The position numbers were made by a program, and so were the translations under genes. Of a stretch of DNA of 64,000 nucleotides, positions 57,903 through 64,000 are shown piece by piece (positions within the stretch are counted from its first letter, which is position 1; each line of letters starts with the position of its first letter). The notes beneath the pieces were generated by a model. The model saw only the letters and a program-made list of their open reading frames with translations, made no database searches and was not told the origin of the DNA. Source of the stretch: Adenophora triphylla var. japonica (Eukaryota > Streptophyta > Magnoliopsida > Asterales > Campanulaceae); contig JAFEMH010000332.1 in NCBI GenBank assembly GCA_022495995.1, positions 434,001 through 498,000 on the forward strand, written 5' to 3'.

Positions 57903-59420
57903 GTTGCCATGGGGAAAACCTTTGAGGTCGAACTGGTCTAGAGTGGTCTTTAGCTTTCTGTCTGAAGCTGCTTGTGACGCTTTAAGGGCCTGGTCCTTGT
58001 GAGTCTTCTGAGCTTGGTTCTCGTCCCAGAGACGGTTCTCTTGAGCAGCTAGTTCCATGAGGGCTTTCCTTGCGAGAGATAAACAGTCTCTGTAGGTGCG
58101 CGCCGTCTGACTGGTGTCTAGAACTATGATCACATCCAAATCCCCGAATGGCGGTAACACTTGGATTATATTGACGAAGGAAGTCGGGCTAGGACATTCC
58201 ATGCGGCCTTCCTTGATCTCGGTTACCAAGAAGTTCGCCCATATCTGCTTGATTGAACCCACGGGGGTGTTAAACTCTGCGATGTTGATAGTCTCGTGAT
58301 CTCGCTGAATTGCCAATCTATCAGAGCTAGCGGTTTCTTTGGTGGGATGCACAGAATACGTGGCCGTGACGGACGGGAGCGAGTCGAACTTGAGCATGTT
58401 GATGCTGAGGTGATCATTCCTTTCTTCGGAAGCCGGATCTGTCTTGCGAGGGAGACTCTTACAGATGTTTTCAGGGTGGCTACTGGAAGCGTTCCCGAGG
58501 TTGATCTGATTCGTGGCAGGGTGAGGAGCTTTGTCTCCTATGCTGATGCCCTTGGCCTTGGCGGCGCTTGCGGCTGTAAGCTTGACTGACGGCACGGGCC
58601 GGTTGCCACTGGGGCTAGTAGTCAGAAGTGATGATGAGATTTGAGCTCGATTGGCCAGGGCCTCGTTTACCATGAGCAGGCAGTCGTCGAGGGTAACTTT
58701 GGCATTGCAGAATCTGATAATAAGGACCGGATCCTTGGTATAATCGGGATATCTGGAAAACATAATGTTGATGAAGTCGCCGTCAGTTACTTGATCAGAG
58801 GGGTTCTTTGTCGTGTCAACCAGTTGTTTCCATTCGCTAGATAACCACCTGTATGGGAGGTTGAGCTTGACAATTTCCATGGTATTGGAGCCCTCGTCGT
58901 AGGTGAAATCATCGAAATTGGTGCCGTCCTCAAAACTGAGCATATGTATGTAAGGATCTTCCCGCGGATCTGCCGCGTCCTCGACTCCGGAGAGTCCTGA
59001 TTCGTTGTCGTCTGACGGCTCAACCCAGACATAAGGACGCCTCGCGTCCTGCTGCGATGCTGGAGCTGCTAGAAAAACAGCATGCCCTTTGCTTGAGAAG
59101 AGGGGTTCGGTGGATAATTCCTCATGGAGGAAATCCCATACGACTGCCATACATTCATCACGAGTGTGACGATGTTTGTTGACCTTTATCACGCAGATCT
59201 CTTTGCCTGGCGGGGCCAGAGAGTAGGATTGAAGGATGCTGACAAATCTCCGATCGGAGACAGGGGGTTTATGTGCCCGCATCATTGCGATGCTCAGGGT
59301 TTCTTTCCAGTCTGCTTCCAAGTTTTGGAAATGACATTTGAACTTGATAAACCTGACTGCTTCAGGGTCTGCCTGCTCGAGGACGTTGACATAGTTAGCA
59401 TCTCCGGACTCTGAGGGATT
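57903..59420 (-). CDS. Repeat-domain ORF of element C (about 509 residues, unknown family)
   Basis: Continues the protease 1 frame after one TAG (59423-59421). Three copies of a motif occur. Residues are numbered from the TTG at 59321: F26...T53-R-D-E-C57, F183...T210-L-D-D-C214, F382...T409-Y-R-D-C413. F to C spacing is exactly 31 each time, each has a hydrophobic strand (VIKV, LIIRF, VIIVL) in the middle, and a Trp lies 19-21 residues before F (W5, W164, W361). A weaker fourth copy precedes (YVNVLEQ...FIKFK...WKETLSIA). Acidic and Ser-rich linkers separate them. I recognise no family; element B lacks it. Confidence 0.65.
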
Positions 59421-60014
59421 CTAATGAGATTTGCCTCGATAGTCCCTTGGTCGACTTGAAGGAGGTAGCCTCGGTGCCTGGCTGCGGGCACGCTTGGCTA
59501 TTGTCTCGGCTTCGTTCCTTATGAGGAAACTGTCTCCTCTGATGACTTCAAGATCTCCTTGCCGATTAATGAACTTGACGCACTGATGGAGAGTGAAAGC
59601 TATGGATTTCATGTGGTGTAGCCAAGGGCGTCCCAACAGAGCTGTGAATTCGGACAGAATGTCCATCACGTGGAATTTTGCTGGCACCATTTGGGTTTCG
59701 AACCAGAGCTCCAGAGTCACCGTCCCCAGGATGGGATGAGATGTGCTGTCGTAGGCTTTGATAGTCCGGGCAGATGGGATCATGTGGCCTTCGTCGATGC
59801 GTAGGGATCGCAACATGCTGAGAGGGAGGACGTTGACTGCTGATCCGTTGTCTACCAATACCCCAGGGAGAGATATGGTGTTGAGTCGGAGAGTGATGTA
59901 CAAAGCTTCATTGTGCCCTGAGGCATCTCTCGGCAGGTCTTCGTCACAGATGGTGAGCAAACTGCCATACAGTCGGGAATCGTAGAACTGGTCTCTTTCC
60001 GGAGAAGGAGAGTC
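59421..60014 (-). CDS. Element C protease 1 (extra aspartic protease domain)
   Basis: The frame reads LYGSLLTICDEDLP, then HNEALYITLRL and LPGVLVDNGSAVNVLP, the retropepsin active site (catalytic Asp near 59855), then AYDSTSHPILG and ALLGRPWLH, and a short basic tail ending RGKSH-TAG. It is open throughout but no ATG is evident. It aligns with protease 2 and the B protease yet is clearly diverged, so it is not a recent tandem copy. It lies between the zinc knuckle and the repeat-domain ORF. Confidence 0.8.
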   Translation of the reverse strand, partial: DSPSPERDQFYDSRLYGSLLTICDEDLPRDASGHNEALYITLRLNTISLPGVLVDNGSAVNVLPLSMLRSLRIDEGHMIPSARTIKAYDSTSHPILGTVTLELWFETQMVPAKFHVMDILSEFTALLGRPWLHHMKSIAFTLHQCVKFINRQGDLEVIRGDSFLIRNEAETIAKRARSQAPRLPPSSRPRDYRGKSH

Positions 60015-60493
60015 ATCAAGCCATCTGTTTCCTGTCTTCCTCTTGCGAGGTAAAGCTTTTGGTGGTGCCTCGGGATTATGTTGAGGCTTCTTGCGACGGT
60101 GGCCGCCCGGTTAGCACGTTGATTGAGTGTGAGTGCCAAGCTGACTTTGACTTTCCTCTACCGGCCCGTGCCCTGAAGTTGGGCAAATTGAACCTTGGCT
60201 GATCCCGCGGGGGGTTAGGCTTCTGACTGGCAGTGAGGTTGTCAAGATTTGAGTTATTTCGGTGTCCTGAGGCCTGAACTGCAGTGTCGGCGGATTTTTC
60301 GGCTTTCCACCTGTCTGCTCTAAAGCTGCGTGGCCTGGAGGAAGGGAGGACTGGCTGGAATAGAGTACGTAGTAATCGAACTTCCCGGATGGCTCTCCGA
60401 GTGTACCCACGCTGGTATCTCTAGCTTCATACCTTTCTCTCAGTTTCTGTTAAGAAGACTTCTTCTTCTGCTTTCTGGGAGAATCACTTCTGA

Positions 60494-61114
60494 TCATGTC
60501 TTGGAACTCGTACTCAAGGCATTCGGAGCAATCACAACATCGTAACTGATGTGGACATTTGATGAGGACCTAGCTGGAAGAGGCGAAGGAACTGGCTCTG
60601 CGGCAATCTTCTTTGGCACCCACTCGATGGAATTCACACTGTTGTTGTTCGTAAAAGGGTTTTCGACTGTATTAGGTCCACGGGGACGCTCCAATTTCCA
60701 TTCCTCTATCAAATTTTGAATTTCGTACCGTAATCCCACGCAGTTGTTGGTGGTATGGCCATGATACTGGTGGAAGGCGCAGTACTTGCTTTTGTCAGCG
60801 TTGACTATGGGATTCTTGGGTTTGTAGTTGGCAACGGGTTTGAGGAGGCCTTCCTTGATCAACTGTTCCAGCATCTTACTCAGCGGCATGTCCAACTTGT
60901 CGAAGTGTATGGCAGGCTGCTTTGGAGTGGAGTTATTGCTTTGCGGGGCCCAGGTTTTGTTGCCCGACCGCATCCCCGATAAATGTAGTTGACGGGACGT
61001 ATCTTTCCCTTTGTCGGGAGTAGTGCGAGATTGAATGCAGCTGGCGATCGATATCGTATAGGCGTACGGTGGCCAATTTTTCCTTGAGATCCTTCTCGAA
61101 CTGTGAGCCGACAC
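60494..61114 (-). pseudogene. Element C gag, nucleocapsid part
   Basis: Contains KMLEQLIKEGLLKPVANYKPKNP and the knuckle CAFHQYHGHTTNNC (about 60795), with NLIEEWKLERP after it, as in B. The next 480 bp to protease 1 are in shifting frames with no recognised domain. Confidence 0.75.
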
Positions 61115-61229
61115 GACCGTGGCTCGGAGATGCAGGAAGAAGTGATGGGCGATGAGGGTTCGATGGACGGTCTTAAGAAGGATTTGAAGATCCGCATCTG
61201 TTCATCCTTGGAGAGTGGCTCCATGATCT

Positions 61230-61700
61230 CGGAGAGTTTCCAACTCCACCTCTTGTAGAATTCTCAGAGCGCTTTCATACGCACTTTACGCTCGGTGGTG
61301 ATTAAGTCCTCACGACTTGTTTCCCGTCTGGTTGGATGCTGTACCGCTCTAGGAAGATGTTGCGATCGATCCCCGAGGCATGGCGATTTGCAGGCTTGAC
61401 CCTTAGGAACCATCGTAACACTGAACTCTTAAGTGTATGCTGGAAGTGATCGGCCATTTGCTGAAGGGTTCCTCCTTTCGCTCTCATGCCGAGAACGTAG
61501 GTGTCAACATGCGTTTGAGGACATTCGGTTCCATCGAATCGGTCCATCTCTGGCATTCTGAACTTGGCAGGGAGAGGCGTGACCATTCCCGTATCTATGG
61601 ATTTGAGCGTTTCTTGCTTTGTGCTGCTCATGCTGGCTTTCAGGTCTTTCATCTATTCGACCATCCAGGCTAAGGTTGGGTCCAGTGGTGGACTTTGAGG
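61230..61700 (-). pseudogene. Element C gag, capsid part
   Basis: VTPLPAKFRMPEMDRFDGTECPQTHVDTYVLGM and DHFQHTLKSSVLRWFLRV match B PLPHKFKMPKMDFDGTACPKTHVDTYV and HFHLTLKGSWLTWFLAL. It then goes out of frame at about 61300. Confidence 0.8.
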
Positions 61701-61810
61701 CTCGGCGCCGGGTGCTACCATATGAGCGGCAGTGATTGGAGGTGGTAGGCTCGATATATGAGGATATATGGGGGCCTTTTCTGGACTATATCGAGGTTTG
61801 TCCCTGGTGT

Positions 61811-62353
61811 TTAGGGATTCGTGTATTGGCAATGGGATGAACCCAGGAGGATATTGGCATCTGTTTGAGATGGTCCGGTGGTCTTATTGGTGTATGTAGT
61901 GATGGGAGTAGTACTAGCTTGGCCGTATATGACAGGGTTGCCCTGAGAGGTGGAGACATGAAGCCTTGGTCGGCTGTTTCCTTGGTTCGAAGGCATCCCG
62001 TAAGTTGGCGGGGGAGGAACCTGGTTGAAGGTTTGAGGAGCTGGTTTCGGGGAATCGTCGTACTCGATTAGGATGAAAGTACCGTCTGACTGGGGGATAG
62101 CTGCTATACCTCGCTCATTCAGAAGCTGTACCACGAAATTCTGCTGATCTTCTTTCTGCCTCTTGTGAACCTCACAAGCCCAGATGGCTTCTTTCAATGT
62201 CATATGCATTGCGGTGGCGGGGAGTCCGTCCCAGTCACGATTTCTCGGTGAGCTAGACATGTCGGATATTCGTGAGGGGGCGAGGGAATCGAAGAACTGT
62301 CGACGCCTGCCGTAGCGTGACTCTGACTGCGCGGCGGCCGAATTCTGAACCAC
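61811..62353 (-). CDS. Element C gag, N-terminal ORF
   Basis: MVQNSAAAQSESRYGRRRQFFDSL, then a helix (LKEAIWACEVHKRQKEDQQNFVVQLLNERG), IAAIPQSDGTFILI and a Pro/Gln-rich linker; stops at 61811. Corresponds to 35560-36389 in B. Confidence 0.65.
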   Translation of the reverse strand: MVQNSAAAQSESRYGRRRQFFDSLAPSRISDMSSSPRNRDWDGLPATAMHMTLKEAIWACEVHKRQKEDQQNFVVQLLNERGIAAIPQSDGTFILIEYDDSPKPAPQTFNQVPPPPTYGMPSNQGNSRPRLHVSTSQGNPVIYGQASTTPITTYTNKTTGPSQTDANILLGSSHCQYTNP

Positions 62354-63533
62354 TTTCTGCTCGCTGCAGGGAAAGAAAGGCAGGGTTTAGGCTTCGGAAA
62401 GGGTATTTGGCTCAGGGTATCGGGCTAGTGCAATGTGCAGTTACCGATTAATGTTTACTTAAAACGCATTTTCTCAAAGTCCTAATCGGTTGGAAAAGAT
62501 CGTGTCTTCTTTTTCGCAACTAACCTAAGGCTCTAATCAGTGGATCTCGTCACTACGTTTATAAGCCCCTCATTTTGCACCTGTAAATCGTCTTCCCGGG
62601 ATGGACAATCCCGAGCGAGGGTCCTATAAGGCAAACGAGTTCCACCGACAAAGGAAAAATGAACTTAATGCTAGCTGATCATGCAAACTTCCAACGTATG
62701 TGACACGCGGGCTACGGTCGAAGTCAACGTCCTTAAGTTAAGGCGGGGATCGTGCCAAAATTTCGGCATGACCTCTCCTGACTCGCTTGCGCGAGGGGCC
62801 TTAGCTTTTGGCGTTGGCCAAGTTGTGGCTAGCACGGTGCATACGTTGAGGGTTTGGTGACACGGTGTCACATTGAACCTTCGGGTATACTTTTCGGCAG
62901 AGCTCCGCGTCAAAGTCAAGGCTGAAAAGCTCAAGACTTTGGGTCGGGAATGACCTTCGGTCTCAATCTTTCGAGCTTGACTCGTGGCCAGAACCCCGTA
63001 AAAACATACACTTGGGCTTTATGACACGTACTAAGACAAAAACCAACCGGGGTCTTGGGCCAGTGTGACACAAAGAGTGCATGGCTTACACGGGCTAGGA
63101 TGGGTACATTTGGGGCGACCCGTGCGCGCTCGAAAGGTGTACGCCGAGACCAACCTTGGCCCACGGTCATCCCGGGTTACGGGTCATAGTGTCGGTACCA
63201 GCGGCGCAAGTGCACGTGAAGTGTGGTGTACCGAGGCAGCAAGTGCAAGTAGTGTGCGGTCACTAAATTCTTTTTTTCTGAGTAAAACAGAGATTTTCAG
63301 AATGTGTCTTAAAGAATTTTATGCGCAGTTCAAAATGTAGCATGAAAATCAAGTAAGAACGGGAATGTACGAACATGTTATAATTTTGAAAGAGACGATA
63401 ATGCAACACATTTTGAAAAAAAATCGTTCGAGGTTTTGAACTACACACGCACACAAAAACGAGGAAGGGTAAACGAAAGTTTGACCCACGGAAGGCTTTT
63501 TGAAAAAACGGTAGTTTTGAAAAAGTATCCAAC
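62354..63533 (-). other. Element C leader
   Basis: The untranslated region between primer site and gag. GACACG/GTGTCA words recur. No gene is supported; the short frames on both strands lack family features. Confidence 0.5.
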
Positions 63534-63553
63534 TCCCCAGCGGAGTCGCCAAC
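63534..63553 (-). other. Primer-binding site of element C
   Basis: The minus strand reads TTGGCGACTCCGCTGGGGA from one base inside the LTR end (63554). Same type as in B. Confidence 0.8.
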
Positions 63554-64000
63554 TGAAATTACCCGAGGTTCGCGCGGGGCGACCGCGGTTGTCTTTCGCG
63601 GGGGTTGTTGGTGTTTGAGACCTCGCTTTCGGGAAGGAGAGGAGTCGCCACGCGGTTTTGTATTTTGAGCCCAAACGTTGAAAAACGGCTTTAGTGAAAA
63701 TGGTGTCGTTTTTATTGGTAGCAAAAACTTTGGAAAAGGCTTTGAAAAGGGGTGTCATTTTTATTGGTAGAAAAAACGAGGAAAAGGCTTTTGAGTACCA
63801 GAGATTGTTAGGTTCGGAGGTCACATTACGTTTCGGGAAGAGTATTTTGAGATCACCCGAAATGCCTCGTATGACGAGTCTTTCTACCTTTCTCGAAAAT
63901 GTGTACGTGTGTGTGTGTGTTTGCATTTTTGAAAATGGGGGCTTGAATGACAAGCTTAATCTTGGTTTGAATGTCAAACGTTGATTTTGTGATTCTTTTT
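63554..64000 (-). repeat. 5' LTR of element C, partial
   Basis: Matches 24583-25020 with about 14 differences, including a (GT)n length change. The remaining 1.8 kb and the right target duplicate (expected ACAAT) are outside the window. The minus frame at 63441-63977 is LTR sequence, not a gene. Confidence 0.9.

Larger units (their letters stand above)
24583..64000 (-). mobile_element. Element C: giant Tat/Ogre-like retrotransposon (about 25 kb before insertions)
   Basis: The left LTR (24583-26846) and the sequence from 63554 to the window end are the same repeat (roughly 96-97% over the 430 bp I could compare). Minus-strand order: 5' LTR, primer site, gag, protease 1, repeat-domain ORF, protease 2, RT, RNase H, second RNase H, integrase, two opposite-strand genes, repeats, polypurine tract, 3' LTR. 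The internal part without element B and the solo LTR is about 19.3 kb. Size, dual RNase H and the TGGCGACTCC primer-site wording indicate Tat/Ogre. Confidence 0.85.

Overview
The window is plant nuclear DNA, almost certainly from an angiosperm with a large, repeat-rich genome. It contains no complete single-copy host gene, rRNA or tRNA. Nearly everything is LTR retrotransposons nested inside one another, plus small DNA transposons. Evidence for a plant: Ty3/gypsy elements of the Tat/Ogre type with two RNase H domains, Ty1/copia LTRs with an initiator-Met-type primer site, Stowaway-like MITEs, a hAT element with an 8-bp target duplication, and captured plant mobile domain (PMD) and DUF7745-like genes.

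Layout. 1-4913: 3' end of a Tat/Ogre-like element (A, +) with tandem arrays, polypurine tract and a 2.5-kb LTR. It sits in a copia element (+), whose last RNase H codons and 3' LTR fill 4914-6362. That copia sits in a second copia (-), with gag at 6363-6717 and an LTR at 6777-8859 that is itself split by a hAT element (7190-8324). 8860-17144 is AT-rich DNA with MITEs, Helitron-like ends, long TA microsatellites, palindrome-rich TIR elements and a Pack-MULE-like element carrying an aminotransferase fragment. 17145-24582: Tat element D (+), degenerate gag-pro-RT-RNase H-INT.

24583-64000: giant Tat/Ogre-like element C on the minus strand, about 25 kb without its insertions. Its 3' LTR is complete and its 5' LTR runs off the window. 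Minus-strand order is LTR, primer site, gag, protease 1, a repeat-domain ORF, a second protease, RT, two RNase H domains, integrase. Beyond integrase are two genes in the opposite (+) orientation: a DUF7745-like gene and a PMD gene with three introns. Element B (+, 32838-48688, TSD GGGGC) is inserted in the DUF7745-like gene. A solo copia LTR (56338-57902, TSD GTTGC) is inserted in the repeat-domain ORF.

B carries its own antisense DUF7745-like gene in the same place, between integrase and 3' LTR. In both B and C the antisense cassette is bounded by the same two hairpins, whose stems covary. C also has palindromes (AGTCCGNNCGGACT) shared between its LTR promoter and the upstream regions of its antisense genes, and families of small hairpins with constant loops and covarying stems. 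The hairpin-bounded antisense cassette and the duplicated-protease/repeat-domain module of C are the best candidates for undescribed biology. All coding regions carry stops or frameshifts, so these particular copies are probably dead.
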